Assembly (NCBI RefSeq): GCF_000332335.1
Contig: NZ_KB235948.1
Location: 1,741,644 to 1,805,643 of the forward strand
DNA from: Kamptonema formosum PCC 10802
GTDB taxonomy: Bacteria; Cyanobacteriota; Cyanobacteriia; Cyanobacteriales; Oscillatoriaceae
Length of the DNA stretch: 64,000 nucleotides
Direction: 5' to 3'
Shown here: in pieces, positions 22,705 through 31,762 of the stretch
How positions within the stretch are numbered: the first letter of the stretch is position 1
How the letters are laid out: each line of letters starts with the position of its first letter
Notes under the pieces: generated by a model
Databases searched by the model: none
What the model saw: only the letters and a program-made list of their open reading frames with translations
What the model was told of the DNA's origin: nothing
Program-made: the position numbers and the translations under genes

Positions 22705-23367
22705 TGTGGCTCCCAATAAAACTCATTTAATCGAGTCTGGAACGGTGACATTTTATATGAAGTTTGGTAAAAGGCCCATCACATCTTTCAGTCAGGGCAG
22801 CCAGCAGCCGGCAGTGGCGCTGTTATAGCAGTAGGCACTTAGGGAAAGGACTTGGGGTTTAACATGATGTAGGGGCGGGAACACCGACAAAGAGTGCCAC
22901 ACAGTTACAACACCGATAAACCCGCCCCTAACCTCTGATATAGCAGCCGGCAATTGGGCCATAGCGTGTCCTAACCAATATGACTGCTGCTATAATCCTC
23001 CGCCCAGATCCGCTGTAGCAGCAGTTCAAGGACATGATATGAGAGCTAAAAAGGAATTGCGCTGCTCCGGAGAGCGAGCCGGCTGTCTCCGAGCGCTCTT
23101 GCTAACCCGTTTCTCGCGAGGGGGTTTCGGATAAAAAACGGGGGAGCTACCTCAATTGTGGCTCACCTGCCGGTGGAACAGCTTTATTTGGCCAGAAAAA
23201 TATTGTGACACAGTGCTGGGGTCAGTCAGAAGCGATCCAAACATTTTTAGAAAGCCGTCAAGGTTGCTTTTAAGGTTCAGACAAGTCAGGATTGGGTTGG
23301 AGTGGGAGCAGGCGAGCTGCTATCGTTGGTGTGGGTACTTGCGGCGATCTTACCAGGAGTTAAGTGC
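22705..23367. other. Intergenic region with a GGGGCGGG/CCCGCCCC foldback
   Basis: About 660 bp. TAGGGGCGGG (22870-22879) and CCCGCCCCTA (22921-22930) are perfect 10-bp inverted repeats around a 41-bp centre, a form of dispersed repeat seen elsewhere in cyanobacteria. Nothing else was recognised. Confidence 0.65.
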
Positions 23368-23568
23368 ATGAGTCGATCCTCCAATTCCTTCACTGAGATG
23401 CTTCCATACATTTTTGGCATTGTCCTGGGGACAGCAGTGCTTGTGTGGGTGCTAAGGGGTTTCGGCGTTCTGACGTTTATTCCCGGATCGGCGATCTGGA
23501 TGTTAATGTTTCTTTCCGTCGCCACCGGCATCGCCTGGCGCGTTTATGGCCCGAGAGGGCGCTACTAA
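23368..23568 (+). CDS. Small membrane protein, two helices
   Basis: 66 aa. Two hydrophobic helices (LPYIFGIVLGTAVLVWVLRGF and TFIPGSAIWMLMFLSVATGIAW) with a short positively charged C terminus. The start is the ATG at 23368, which has AGGAG at 23354-23358. The frame is open further upstream to 23302, but that part has no ribosome binding site. Small two-helix proteins like this are widespread in cyanobacteria; function is unknown. Confidence 0.7.
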   Translation: MSRSSNSFTEMLPYIFGIVLGTAVLVWVLRGFGVLTFIPGSAIWMLMFLSVATGIAWRVYGPRGRY

Positions 23569-23672
23569 GTATGGGGCATGGGGCATGGCGGCGGGCAATC
23601 GGGCATGGGGCATGGCGGCGGTGAATCAGCGGGACGAAATATCAGGGGCGGTTAGCCGGATTTGATATCAGT

Positions 23673-24620
23673 TCAATCTCCTTTGGCCTCAGATGGCTCA
23701 GAGTCTGGCAGGATTGCCGAGTTGAACTTGGCCCGCTGCATGGCCTCCCCCACAGTGACGTTGAGCTGAGCGCCAATCAGCATCACCCACGAACTTAAGT
23801 ACAGCCAAAGCATTAAAACTATCACAGCGCCAACGGCTCCATAGGACCGGTTGTAGTTGCCGAAGTTGCTGACGTAGAGCCGAAACAGGCCGGAGATCGC
23901 CGCCCAAGAGACTGCGGCCAAAATCGCTCCAGGCATAATCGGCGTGCCTTTGCGCCAGTAGCTAGGGCCATAGCGATAGATAAAGCCAAAGGCAGCGGAG
24001 ACGATGCCCAAAGCAATTGGCCAGCTAAACAGCTGCCACACCGACAGGAAAGTTGGCACCAGCTTGCAGCTGATATTTGGGTCGAGCCGGCAGCTCCCCT
24101 CCGCCACCATTCGCACGATCAGGTCGCTGACAAACACCAGGGCGCAGGCGGCGATCAGCAGCAGGATGGTGCCAACACTCAGAACCAGAGAGACGAGCTT
24201 GGCTTTCCAAAAAGGTCGCGCCCGCTCTAGGGGAATGAGGTAGATGCGATCCAGGGCAGCCATCGCGGCGCTGATGGCTCCAGAAAAGGCCCAAATTGCT
24301 CCAAAAAAGCTGATAGAAAACAGGCTCTGGTTTTTCGAGACGGTGATCTCACTGATAAACCCGCGAATCAGCGTCTGGACTTCGTAGGGGGCGAACTTGC
24401 CCAGCTGGCGCGCCAGGTGGTTGAGGGTGGACTGCAAGGATTCAAATAGCCCAATGGCCGTCAGAACTGCCAAAATTGCTGGAAACAGGGCTAACATGGC
24501 GTTATAGGCCATTTCAGCGGACAGGCCGGCCAGCCGCTGCTCGCCGGCACGCTGAAAAACTTGCCGCAGGGTTGCCAAATTCAGGTGGCCAAAAAAACGG
24601 ACAAAGCGGGGAGATGGCAT
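23673..24620 (-). CDS. YihY/BrkB family inner membrane protein
   Basis: 315 aa. Six predicted membrane helices and the family landmarks AGLSAEMAYNAMLALFPAILAVLTAIGL near the N terminus, ISFFGAIWAFSGAISAAMAALDRIY in the middle, and GAVGAVIVLMLWLYLSSWVMLIGAQLN near the C terminus. The family was once called ribonuclease BN by mistake and is now thought to be a membrane transporter-like protein of unknown substrate. ATG at 24620. It stands alone, with the small membrane protein downstream and a tandem repeat array upstream. Confidence 0.92.
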   Translation of the reverse strand: MPSPRFVRFFGHLNLATLRQVFQRAGEQRLAGLSAEMAYNAMLALFPAILAVLTAIGLFESLQSTLNHLARQLGKFAPYEVQTLIRGFISEITVSKNQSLFSISFFGAIWAFSGAISAAMAALDRIYLIPLERARPFWKAKLVSLVLSVGTILLLIAACALVFVSDLIVRMVAEGSCRLDPNISCKLVPTFLSVWQLFSWPIALGIVSAAFGFIYRYGPSYWRKGTPIMPGAILAAVSWAAISGLFRLYVSNFGNYNRSYGAVGAVIVLMLWLYLSSWVMLIGAQLNVTVGEAMQRAKFNSAILPDSEPSEAKGD

Positions 24621-24678
24621 TGGATTTGGGATGGAACGATTTTCGATTCATCCCCAATTTAGAATCTAAAAATTAAAC

Positions 24679-24887
24679 CCTAAAATTCTAATATCTCCCA
24701 CCCAGTTTCTAGAATCTCTCTCCCCGTTTTTGGCGTAGGGCAGGCGTCTCGCCTGCCCACACGAGCCTAAAATTATAACATCTCCCAGCCAGTTTCTGGA
24801 ATCTCTCTCCCCGTTTTTGGCGTAGGGCAGGCGTCTCGCCTTCCCACACGAACATAAAATTATAACATCTCCCACCCAGTTTCAACA
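24679..24887. repeat. 87-bp tandem repeat, about 2.4 copies
   Basis: Units begin at 24679, 24766 and 24853 with CCTAAAATT or CATAAAATT. Each carries TCTCCCASCCAGTTTC, CTCTCTCCCCGTTTTTGGCG and one copy of the GGGCAGGCG palindrome (24738-24758, degraded in 24825-24845). The third copy is partial. Duplication of a segment containing a palindrome is evident. Confidence 0.92.
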
Positions 24888-24974
24888 AGCCTTCTCCCCC
24901 TCCCCGAAGCGCAGGCAGGGGGGAGGGCGGGGTACAAGGCCACCGGCAACAGCTCAGTAAAATTGAAAATTCCT

Positions 24975-25556
24975 ATGAGTCAGAACTTCTCGCAGTGGTT
25001 GGAGGAAATCAAGACTCTGCAACAGCAACTGGCAGAGCGAGAGCAGGAGCGGGATGCGGCTCTTGCCAGCGCCGATCGCTGGCGCGAACTCTACAATACA
25101 GAAGCGCAGCAGCGCCGCACTGAGGCCAAGCTCGCTCAGGAAACTATCGAATCCCTGAAGGCAGAAATCCAGCGCCTTGAGGGGGAAGCCGCCAGAGCCA
25201 AACAGGAAGATGCCGGCAGTTTGTCTGCCATCGAGCAAGAGTTGGGCAGACTGGGCCCTGGTGAGTTGACAGCCAAACTGGCAAAATTGCTCAGCTCGCG
25301 CTTGGAGGCGCTGCAAGAAGTGGAGCGTCTGGCTCTTGCCCTCAAAGAGGAGCAAGCCGCCCACGCCAAAACCCGCGACAGTTTGACGATCGCTTTAGGG
25401 GATACGATGGACCGGCTCAAAGCCGCCCGCGCCGCCCTCACCAGTGAGGAAGGGGCGGCGGACTTTGCCGCTGGCAGCAGCGAACAAATGCCGGGGGCGT
25501 CTAAAATCCCATCACTGAAGCTACCTCGGATAAGACCGGCTCAACCCCCTGCTTGA
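24975..25556 (+). CDS. Coiled-coil protein overlapping thrC
   Basis: 193 aa from the ATG at 24975 (a TTG lies four codons earlier). Almost the whole first 140 residues are a charged coiled coil ([43 protein letters not shown]), followed by [30 protein letters not shown] and a short Pro-rich tail. No catalytic motif. Its last 56 bp overlap the end of thrC on the opposite strand. The gene appears conserved in cyanobacteria but I cannot name a function. Confidence 0.75.
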   Translation: MSQNFSQWLEEIKTLQQQLAEREQERDAALASADRWRELYNTEAQQRRTEAKLAQETIESLKAEIQRLEGEAARAKQEDAGSLSAIEQELGRLGPGELTAKLAKLLSSRLEALQEVERLALALKEEQAAHAKTRDSLTIALGDTMDRLKAARAALTSEEGAADFAAGSSEQMPGASKIPSLKLPRIRPAQPPA

Positions 25557-26634
25557 GCGGGTTGTTGCTGTGATTGATGGCCGTATCTGGGTCTTTGAGA
25601 CCGTTGCCGGTGAGGACGCAAACGGCGGTTGCGCCGGCGGGCAAAAGGTCTTTGACTTTCAGCAAGCCGGCGACGGAGGCGGCGGAAGCAGGCTCGCAGA
25701 AAATGCCTTCAGAGCTGGCCAAGAGGCGGTAAGCGTCGAGGATTTCGGCGTCGGTCACGGCGTTGAACTGCCCCTGACTGGCGGCGGCGGCGGCGACGGC
25801 TTTCTCCCAGGAGGCGGGGTTGCCAATGCGAATGGCGGTGGCCAGGGTTTCGGGATGGGCCACGCGCTTGCCGGTGACGAGCGGTGCGGCACCGGCGGCT
25901 TGGAATCCCATCATCCGGGGCAATTTCTGGCAGATTCCCGCTTGGTGGTACTGACAGAACCCCATCCAGTATGCTGTGATGTTGCCGGCATTTCCCACCG
26001 GCAGGCACAGCCAGTCGGGGGCGTCGCCGAGGGCGTCTGCGATTTCAAAGGCAGCGGTTTTCTGACCTTCCAGGCGGTAGGGATTGAGGGAGTTGACCAA
26101 GGTCACGGGGTAGTGGGCGGACATTTCTTGGACAATTTCCAGGGCGCGGTCAAAGTTGCCTTTGATGGAGAGGACTTCGGCTCCGTAGACCAACGCTTGG
26201 GCCAACTTGCCCAGGGCCACATAGCCGTCGGGAATCAGGACAAAGGCTCGCATACCGCCGCGTCTGGCGTAGGCGGCGGCGGCGGCGGAGGTGTTGCCGG
26301 TGCTGGCGCAGATCACGGCTTGCGCCCCGGACTCTTTGGCTTTGGAAATGGCCATTGTCATCCCCCGGTCTTTGAAGCTGCCGGTGGGGTTGAGTCCGTC
26401 ATATTTGACAAATACTCGCACCTGTCTGCCCACGAGCTGGGCTATCGAGGGCACGGGGATGAGGGGGGTGTTGCCCTCAAGCAATGTTACCACCGGCGTG
26501 GTTTCACTCACAGGCAAGTAGGGCCGGTAGGTTTCGATCAGGCCGGGCCAGCCCTTGGGGGCGGCGAGCCGGTCGCCCGCACTCGGGATTGCGCCCTTGG
26601 CGTGGGATTCAGCAGCGGACAGACTGAGAGTCAC
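25501..26634 (-). CDS. thrC: Threonine synthase
   Basis: 377 aa, GTG start at 26634. A PLP enzyme that converts O-phosphohomoserine to threonine. The PLP lysine lies in [14 protein letters not shown], and the phosphate-binding loop is in [21 protein letters not shown]. Further family landmarks are [16 protein letters not shown] and [18 protein letters not shown]. The N terminus ([25 protein letters not shown]) is that of the bacterial class. The C terminus overlaps the coiled-coil gene by 56 bp in a tail-to-tail arrangement. Confidence 0.97.
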   Translation of the reverse strand: MTLSLSAAESHAKGAIPSAGDRLAAPKGWPGLIETYRPYLPVSETTPVVTLLEGNTPLIPVPSIAQLVGRQVRVFVKYDGLNPTGSFKDRGMTMAISKAKESGAQAVICASTGNTSAAAAAYARRGGMRAFVLIPDGYVALGKLAQALVYGAEVLSIKGNFDRALEIVQEMSAHYPVTLVNSLNPYRLEGQKTAAFEIADALGDAPDWLCLPVGNAGNITAYWMGFCQYHQAGICQKLPRMMGFQAAGAAPLVTGKRVAHPETLATAIRIGNPASWEKAVAAAAASQGQFNAVTDAEILDAYRLLASSEGIFCEPASAASVAGLLKVKDLLPAGATAVCVLTGNGLKDPDTAINHSNNPLKQGVEPVLSEVASVMGF

Positions 26635-26837
26635 AGTAATTAGTCTTTCAGGTGCAAACAGAATCGGTGTTAGCCTTTAGTGTACCTTGAGAATCTGGCA
26701 AGGGAGCGCCGGTGCCAGGCGGGTTGGAAAAATTGCAGTCACTTGGAAAACTGACACATTCGCAGAAAACTGCAGCATTGGATGCAATTTAACTTAGAGT
26801 TCAGGTTAAAATGCCCTCAAGGTGTGAGTAAGTAGAA

Positions 26838-27089
26838 ATGACCAGCCAGGTAGTAGAGATGTCAAGTCGCGCATCCACTCTGTCCAGTGCCCCCAGCACT
26901 GTTGCTAAGCCCGCTAGGGCGCTCGATGCAACGGTATCGCCGTCCAGCAGAGCTGTGCCGGTCGAGCAGGTGTTGTCCCCGTATAGAGCAGATCAGCAAG
27001 TCAAGTTCCTGCACTTGCAGGCTGAAGTGGAATCTCTATTGCTACAGTTGCGCTCGCTCAAGCAGCAGCGGCAAGACCAAGCGCCATAG
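26838..27089 (+). CDS. Small conserved cyanobacterial protein of unknown function
   Basis: 83 aa. Low-complexity Ser/Ala/Val N-terminal half, then a conserved helix QVKFLHLQAEVESLLLQLRSLKQQR. That last helix is well known to me from small cyanobacterial proteins without assigned function; it looks like a coiled-coil segment. ATG at 26838. A perfect 30-bp palindrome begins 10 bp after the stop and probably terminates the transcript. Confidence 0.75.
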   Translation: MTSQVVEMSSRASTLSSAPSTVAKPARALDATVSPSSRAVPVEQVLSPYRADQQVKFLHLQAEVESLLLQLRSLKQQRQDQAP

Positions 27090-27098
27090 GCTGCAGGG

Positions 27099-27128
27099 TG
27101 TAGAGACCGAACATGTTCGGTCTCTACA
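27099..27128 (+). terminator. Perfect 30-bp palindrome, likely terminator
   Basis: TGTAGAGACCGAACA followed by its exact complement. A 15-bp perfect hairpin stem directly after the small gene's stop codon. The TGTAGAG/CTCTACA ends match the stem-loop at 6919-6960, so it is also part of a dispersed repeat family. There is no T-run. Confidence 0.6.
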
Positions 27129-27217
27129 GGGGGAGCATCCCGGTTGTGCAAAGAAGCCCATATTAATGCGATAATGATTTTAGCAGGGGGTAGGAGGAGA
27201 AGATTTTTGACCAGCTG

Positions 27218-27240
27218 AATCCCGGAAACGGGATTGAAAC
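27218..27240 (+). repeat. Single CRISPR-repeat-like sequence
   Basis: AATCCCG-GAAA-CGGGATT forms a 7-bp stem with a GAAA loop and is followed directly by GAAAC. A stem plus a 3' ATTGAAAC end is characteristic of many cyanobacterial CRISPR repeats. Only one copy exists and no spacer array or cas gene is in the window, so this is at most a relic or a solitary repeat. Confidence 0.35.
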
Positions 27241-27345
27241 TCTACAGTCGCGTCCGCACAGTAGCTTTTCTCTGCCTCTCCCCGTTCCCGGGAGCAGTCA
27301 AATGTGCATGTCCTGGATATTTGCGGGCCGGTTGGGGCCCAGCTC

Positions 27346-27786
27346 TCAACCGGCATCTTTGTGAGAAGAGAGGCGTTTGACGCGCAACCCCTGCCACCCG
27401 CACTGCCGGTTGGCGCACCTGTAGCGAAACACCGGCACGAAGCTATTAATCAAGCGATCGAAAAGTTGGCGGTGGTTTCGGTGCAGCTTGCTGCCGCAGG
27501 CAGGACATTTCAAACTCACCAATTGCTCTGAGGTTTGCAGGCGGTAGCGGATGCGATTAACCAATAAAACGGCACTAACAGCTAGCAATAGAACAGCGAT
27601 AGCGTCAGAAGCCGCGATCTGGCGGAGGTTTTTGAGACTCTCCAGTCCAGCCCGAGCCGCCTCCGCTCCCAGACTCCCCAGGGTGGCGCGAATCTCAAAA
27701 GGCTCCACGAGCAAGAAGATTCCCAAACCAGCCAAAAACAGCGCAACAAATTCAAAAAAATTTTTCTGGCGGAAAGGCTTGAGCAT
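27346..27786 (-). CDS. Membrane protein with C-terminal zinc ribbon
   Basis: 146 aa. Two hydrophobic segments (FFEFVALFLAGLGIFLLVEPF and AIAVLLLAVSAVLLVNRIRY) are followed by a zinc-ribbon motif, CPACGSKLHRNH and YRCANRQCGWQGLRV, with four cysteines in two pairs. The arrangement, membrane anchor plus cytoplasmic zinc ribbon, is seen in several uncharacterised cyanobacterial proteins. ATG at 27786. No partner gene on the same strand. Confidence 0.75.
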   Translation of the reverse strand: MLKPFRQKNFFEFVALFLAGLGIFLLVEPFEIRATLGSLGAEAARAGLESLKNLRQIAASDAIAVLLLAVSAVLLVNRIRYRLQTSEQLVSLKCPACGSKLHRNHRQLFDRLINSFVPVFRYRCANRQCGWQGLRVKRLSSHKDAG

Positions 27787-28410
27787 AGATAAATACCTGG
27801 GGCTTGCTGATTTTTCCTATCATTCTACCCTCTCACTCCTGACTCAGAATGACTTGCCTTAACGTATAAATGTTCTCGCACAACTCTTGGACATCTGGGA
27901 TTGAGGAACAAATCTAGAATCCAAGGAGTTTTATGAAAACCAGGAAGTTTTTATAAAAAGATATTAAATATATCAGTGATAATTGCAATTTAGATGATAT
28001 GATAGAGAAAGGGTATGCAACAATTTTGGTTATCTAGCGCTAGCCACAGAGGTTAGGACATCAGTACCCTATGGATATAAGGCGTAGGACAGGCGTCTCG
28101 CCTGTCCTGCCAGTGTGAGCAATTGGCCCCCGTATTCCCGCATATTGCGGTCAATTAACCGGACTTTATATTAGACGCCTTGGGGGGCAACCGGCGGTGG
28201 GGCGGGCCGGTGGAGGGCCAGGGTGCGCCGGAAGTGGGGGGCGCGGTGGCCGACTGGGGAAAAATTCACCGCACAGTAGCAATATTGTGATATAAAAGTT
28301 GAGGTTTTGTAACCAGCAGTGCTGTTTGCCCATCCTACTGCTAGCAGGCTGTTTGCGTGAATCCACTGATTGACTTGTCCGAATAGCACCTGGAGAATCT
28401 TAATTTATTC
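27787..28410. other. Intergenic region upstream of desA
   Basis: About 620 bp with one palindrome, GGACAGGCGTCTCGCCTGTCC at 28087-28107. It is very AT-rich from 27930 to 28020 and probably contains the desA promoter nearer to the gene. No gene or known RNA recognised. Confidence 0.6.
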
Positions 28411-29457
28411 ATGACTGCATCGACCGTAACGCCCCAGAAGTTGGCATCTGCGCCCACCGGCTCAGACTTGCGGCTCAAAGACATTATAAAAATCCTGCCG
28501 CGTGAATGCTTTCAGAAAGACCGGCGCAAAGCTTGGCTTTCAGTGGCGATCAATGTCTTATTGGTTGGCGCGGGCTACTGGGGGCTGGCCATTGCGCCCT
28601 GGTTCCTGCTGCCGTTCCTGTGGATTTTTACCGGCACAGCGCTGACCGGCTTTTTTGTGATTGGCCACGATTGCGGGCACCGGTCATTTGCCAACCGCAA
28701 GTGGGTGAACGATTTAGTTGGCCATATCATGATGCTGCCGCTGATTTATCCCTTCCATAGCTGGCGCATCCAGCACAATTACCACCACAAGCACACCAAC
28801 AAGCTGTCGGTGGACAATGCTTGGCAGCCCTGGAAGCAAGACGTGTATGCCAGTTGCGGAGGCGGGTTGCAGTGGATCTACCGGCGGCTGCGGGGGCGGT
28901 TTTGGTGGCTCGCCTCGATAGCCCACTGGGCGAATTTGCACTTTGACTGGACGAAATTTGAGGGCAAACAGCGATCGCAGGTGAAGTTTTCTGCGCTGTT
29001 TGTGCTGGCGGGCGCTGCGATCGGCTTCCCGCTGCTCATCGCCACCACCGGCATCTGGGGATTCGTCAAATTTTGGCTGCTGCCCTGGCTAGTTTACCAC
29101 TTCTGGATGAGCACCTTTACTCTGGTGCACCACACCGCGCCCGAGATTCCCTTCACCCCAGCAGAGGAGTGGAATGAGGCGCAAGCGCAGCTGTTTGGCA
29201 CGGTTCACTGCGATTACCCCCGGTGGGTGGAATTCTTCTGCCACGATATCAACGTGCACATCCCCCATCACATTTCGACAGCGATTCCTTCTTACAATTT
29301 GCGGATGGCGCATCGCATTCTCAAAGAAAAGTGGGGGGATTCTCTGGTGGAGTGCCGGTTCTCCTGGTCTTTGATGAAGACGATTACTGACCGGTGCCAC
29401 TTGCACGATCCGGATGAATGCTACCGCAGCTTTAAGGATTTCCACGCCGCAAAGTGA
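28411..29457 (+). CDS. desA: Acyl-lipid omega-6 (Delta-12) desaturase
   Basis: 348 aa. DesA adds a Delta-12 double bond to membrane-lipid fatty acids and helps cold acclimation. All three His boxes are present: HDCGH (near 90), HNYHH ([13 protein letters not shown], near 125) and HIPHH (near 290). Long stretches such as [41 protein letters not shown] and [12 protein letters not shown] match Synechocystis DesA as I recall it. Several membrane helices lie between the boxes. ATG at 28411. Confidence 0.96.
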   Translation: MTASTVTPQKLASAPTGSDLRLKDIIKILPRECFQKDRRKAWLSVAINVLLVGAGYWGLAIAPWFLLPFLWIFTGTALTGFFVIGHDCGHRSFANRKWVNDLVGHIMMLPLIYPFHSWRIQHNYHHKHTNKLSVDNAWQPWKQDVYASCGGGLQWIYRRLRGRFWWLASIAHWANLHFDWTKFEGKQRSQVKFSALFVLAGAAIGFPLLIATTGIWGFVKFWLLPWLVYHFWMSTFTLVHHTAPEIPFTPAEEWNEAQAQLFGTVHCDYPRWVEFFCHDINVHIPHHISTAIPSYNLRMAHRILKEKWGDSLVECRFSWSLMKTITDRCHLHDPDECYRSFKDFHAAK

Positions 29458-29662
29458 AGCGATAGCGGCGGGTTCGCCTCATGCCATACGCCCCTTCTCC
29501 AACCGGAGTTGGGCAGAAAGAAAACCGCAGTGCCGGCGTTGAGCGGAAGTTCGGGATTCCCCGGGCTTCCCGACAGTGCCGGCACTGCGGCTTTTGCTGC
29601 AAGCCGAAATGATATAAAAGATTGATAGGCTTAAAAATTCGACTGCCCCAGGGTAGGTTGCC

Positions 29663-30208
29663 ATGAGCGATCCGATTGTCCAGCGAAATGCCAGCGACGC
29701 CGCCAAGCCTTCGCGCGGTAAAGACGCGACTGGGCGTTCTACAAATAGTCTCAGCTATCAGGGGGTTTACAGCTGCCCTGTGTGCCGCAAGGGTGAGATT
29801 TCAGCCATGCCGCTGATGGAGGCGTTTGCTTGTGACTTTTGCCGGCACATTTTCACGGCGAACCTGGAAAAACAGGTGCTGAAGATGGCAGATAGTTCGT
29901 TACCCCTATCATGGCACTGGAATGGTCGCACTTGGCAAGGTGCCCACCGAGCCGGTGCTCAGCTGGGTTGGGGGATTTGGGTGGCGGCGCTGGCTTTTGT
30001 GATCTTTCCGCCCATGCTGGTTGGGCTCGGTGCGTATATTTTTCCCCCGTTACCGGGGAGTCGCTTGTTTTGGCTGCCGGCATTTTGGACGGGGCTGACA
30101 TTTTTCTCCCATCTCGCTTGTGTTGGTTGGCTGGTTGTGGAGTCCTATCAATTTCCAATATTTGCGTTTTTGAGGGTGTGGCGGCGTCGGTTGCTGGGAA
30201 GCCGGTAG
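29663..30208 (+). CDS. Membrane protein with N-terminal zinc ribbon
   Basis: 181 aa. After a Ser/Ala-rich start, residues about 38-65 have two CxxC knuckles (YSCPVCRKGEI and FACDFCRHIF), a zinc ribbon. The second half has three hydrophobic segments (WGIWVAALAFVIFPPMLVGLGAYIF, LFWLPAFWTGLTFFSHLACVGWLVV) and a basic end (RVWRRRLLGSR). Present in other cyanobacteria but of unknown role. The ATG at 29663 is not preceded by a clear ribosome binding site. Confidence 0.75.
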   Translation: MSDPIVQRNASDAAKPSRGKDATGRSTNSLSYQGVYSCPVCRKGEISAMPLMEAFACDFCRHIFTANLEKQVLKMADSSLPLSWHWNGRTWQGAHRAGAQLGWGIWVAALAFVIFPPMLVGLGAYIFPPLPGSRLFWLPAFWTGLTFFSHLACVGWLVVESYQFPIFAFLRVWRRRLLGSR

Positions 30209-30310
30209 CTGACTGGCGCTTCCGGAGATGCCGGTGCCGGCGGGTTTGGGACGTAGGACAGGCGTTCCCCCCGCCCCCTCCCCTGTGCCAAAAACGAGAA
30301 GGCGGTTCTA

Positions 30311-30342
30311 GAAACCGGGTTTCGCAGAAGTTACCCGGTTTC
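30311..30342. repeat. GAAACCGGGT...ACCCGGTTTC inverted repeat
   Basis: A longer member of the GAAACC palindrome family: two 10-bp arms around a 12-bp centre that includes TTCGCAGAAGTT. A nearly identical copy lies at 32843-32876. It may terminate the zinc-ribbon membrane gene. Confidence 0.8.
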
Positions 30343-30412
30343 TAGGCTCTAACAACTCAAAGATAAACGCTATATAATGGAAGTGAGTGCGAGCTAGCGA
30401 GGGGGTTGTAAG

Positions 30413-31057
30413 ATGACGGCTATAACAGAAATTCCCCAAAGTGCGATTGATAATAAAGAGCAGCACCACTACTCTCCTGAGGAGTATTTTGAACTAGAAA
30501 CCTCGGCGGAATACAGGAGCGAATATTGCGCCGGCAACATAATTCCTAAGACTGGCGGAACACCGAATCACAATCAGATAGCTCTTAATTTGGCTGGGGC
30601 GCTGAATTTGGCTTTGAAAGGGCAGCCCTACCGAGTATTTATGACCGACTTGCGCTTGTGCATACCCCAAAAGCGAGTCTACACCTATCCAGATGTGATG
30701 GTAGTGTCGGGTCAGCTAGAGTTTGCTGAGGGTCGGAAGGACACGATTACAAATCCTGTGATGATTGCCGAGGTGCTGTCAGACTCTACAGAAGATTACG
30801 ACCGGGGGAAAAAGTTCAAGTTGTATCGGAGCATTCCCAGTTTTAGGGAATATCTTCTCATTTCGCAGTCGGAGAGATCCGTCGAACAGTTTTCAAAGAC
30901 GGCTGATAACAAATGGCTGTTGTCTGAGTGGGCGGGGGAAGATGCTGTGCTGGCGTTAAGTTCTGTTCAGTTCCAAATTTCTTTAGCAGACCTCTATGAT
31001 AAGGTTGAGTTTGAGTCGGGGGGTGAAGAGGGTGCCGGTGGTACTCTGTTAGGCTAA
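30413..31057 (+). CDS. Uma2 family (DUF820) putative endonuclease
   Basis: 214 aa, a canonical family member. It has YSPEEYFELETSAEYRSEYCAGNI at the N terminus, YTYPDVMVV as the PD motif, and MIAEVLSDSTEDYDRGKKFKLYRSIPSFREYLLIS, the E-V-L-S...Y-D-R-G-x-K-F block that marks Uma2 nucleases. The ATG at 30413 is 35 bp downstream of a TATAAT hexamer (30373-30378). Chromosomal Uma2 genes are numerous in cyanobacteria and their role is not known. Confidence 0.93.
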   Translation: MTAITEIPQSAIDNKEQHHYSPEEYFELETSAEYRSEYCAGNIIPKTGGTPNHNQIALNLAGALNLALKGQPYRVFMTDLRLCIPQKRVYTYPDVMVVSGQLEFAEGRKDTITNPVMIAEVLSDSTEDYDRGKKFKLYRSIPSFREYLLISQSERSVEQFSKTADNKWLLSEWAGEDAVLALSSVQFQISLADLYDKVEFESGGEEGAGGTLLG

Positions 31058-31100
31058 TAATGCTGCTTGTTTGCCCGAAGGAGGCAGAGCCTCCTGGACA

Positions 31101-31128
31101 GCGTTCCCAGCCTGAGGCTGGGAACGAG
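31101..31128. repeat. CGTTCCCAGCCTGAGGCTGGGAACG palindrome
   Basis: A hairpin downstream of the Uma2 gene. Related copies, in whole or part, stand at 34310-34331, 41045-41072, 57567-57589 and around 32911-32935. They usually follow a gene and are often preceded by GGAGGCAGAGCCTCC-type sequence. Confidence 0.8.
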
Positions 31129-31190
31129 GGAAAATCCTCTTTAATACTATTTTAGCATGTCCTGACCTAAATGACCAGTGCTATACCTTG

Positions 31191-31224
31191 CAAAAAACTG
31201 GTGGGCATGATGTCTACCCACCAG
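31191..31224 (-). terminator. Rho-independent terminator of the GIY-YIG gene
   Basis: On the minus strand CTGGTGGG pairs with CCCACCAG (31198-31224 in total), and the stem is followed by TTTTTTG. It starts 13 bp after the stop codon of the GIY-YIG gene. A stem plus T-run is the standard intrinsic terminator. Confidence 0.85.
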
Positions 31225-31236
31225 CTTCTAGTTCCT

Positions 31237-31560
31237 TTAAAAGTCCTCTAAATACTTGATTTCACGCTTTCTGTTACCAGCAGGGGAAAGCCTTGCCAGT
31301 TCCGCTGCCTCAGAGCCATGTGGATTATCTGAATAGCCAAATGAAAACCACAAGTCATGACCATAAGCTACTAACATGGCGATTGTTTTGCTCCCACGAC
31401 CAGTTAAATGTTCGTTGAGTCTACGACGAATATTTTTTGATCTTCCAAGGTAGGCAGGCATATCTCCTGCCGTTTCATCGTAGATGCAGTAGATCCCACC
31501 TGCATCTGATGCTGAATCCACATTGCTACTGTTAAATGGTTTGATTTCGCCTGCTCTCAT
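31237..31560 (-). CDS. Stand-alone GIY-YIG domain nuclease
   Basis: 107 aa. The core is GGIYCIYDETAGDMPAYLGRSKNIRRRLNEHL, a GIY-YIG motif in which YIG is replaced by YLG, with the catalytic Arg in the KNIRRR helix. The expected Glu further on could be in NPHGSEAAELARL. GIY-YIG domains occur in homing endonucleases, repair enzymes and mobile elements. ATG at 31560 with AAGGAG 5-10 bp upstream, and an intrinsic terminator after the stop, so it is a complete single-gene unit. It abuts a 16S rRNA relic, which suggests arrival by insertion. Confidence 0.8.
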   Translation of the reverse strand: MRAGEIKPFNSSNVDSASDAGGIYCIYDETAGDMPAYLGRSKNIRRRLNEHLTGRGSKTIAMLVAYGHDLWFSFGYSDNPHGSEAAELARLSPAGNRKREIKYLEDF

Positions 31561-31616
31561 TACTTTCTCCTTTTGCGTTGCGGCATAACGGTTCGGGTCA
31601 GCGGTTGCCAGATCCT

Positions 31617-31673
31617 TTGTATGTGTTAAGCAGACCGCCAGCGTTCATCCTAAGCCAGGATAAAACTCTCCAT
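31617..31673 (-). pseudogene. Relic of the first ~57 nt of a 16S rRNA gene
   Basis: Read on the minus strand, the segment begins ATGGAGAGTTTTATCCTGGC and contains GGATGAACGCTGGCGGTC and TGCTTAACACAT, which is the 5' end of cyanobacterial 16S rRNA. It differs from the consensus in at least three places (TTTTATCC for TTTGATCC, GGCTTAG for GGCTCAG, CATACAA for CATGCAA). Similarity stops abruptly near 31617, where the leader of the GIY-YIG gene starts. The rest of the rRNA gene is absent. Confidence 0.88.
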
Positions 31674-31730
31674 GTGCCTAAGTCCCGTAGTTGTCTCACA
31701 CTCTAGCAACATTTCTCCAGCCTTACCAGG

Positions 31731-31762
31731 GATAAAAAGTGATAAAAAGTGATAAAAAGTGA
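31731..31762. repeat. 10-bp direct repeat GATAAAAAGT, three copies
   Basis: Three perfect head-to-tail copies followed by GAC. They lie upstream of the 16S relic on the minus strand and 170 bp before the HTH-pentapeptide gene on the plus strand. Could be iteron-like or a slippage product. Confidence 0.85.

Noticed and set aside
25570-26643. 357-codon Gly-rich frame opposite thrC
   Set aside because: Shadow of thrC: its composition is the complement of Ala/Pro-rich codons and it has no domain.
31572-31606. attC-like half site (GCATAACGGTTCGGGTCAGCGG) beside the GIY-YIG gene
   Set aside because: It recalls integron cassette ends, but the other half of the imperfect palindrome is missing, there is no matching site after the gene and no integrase in the window.
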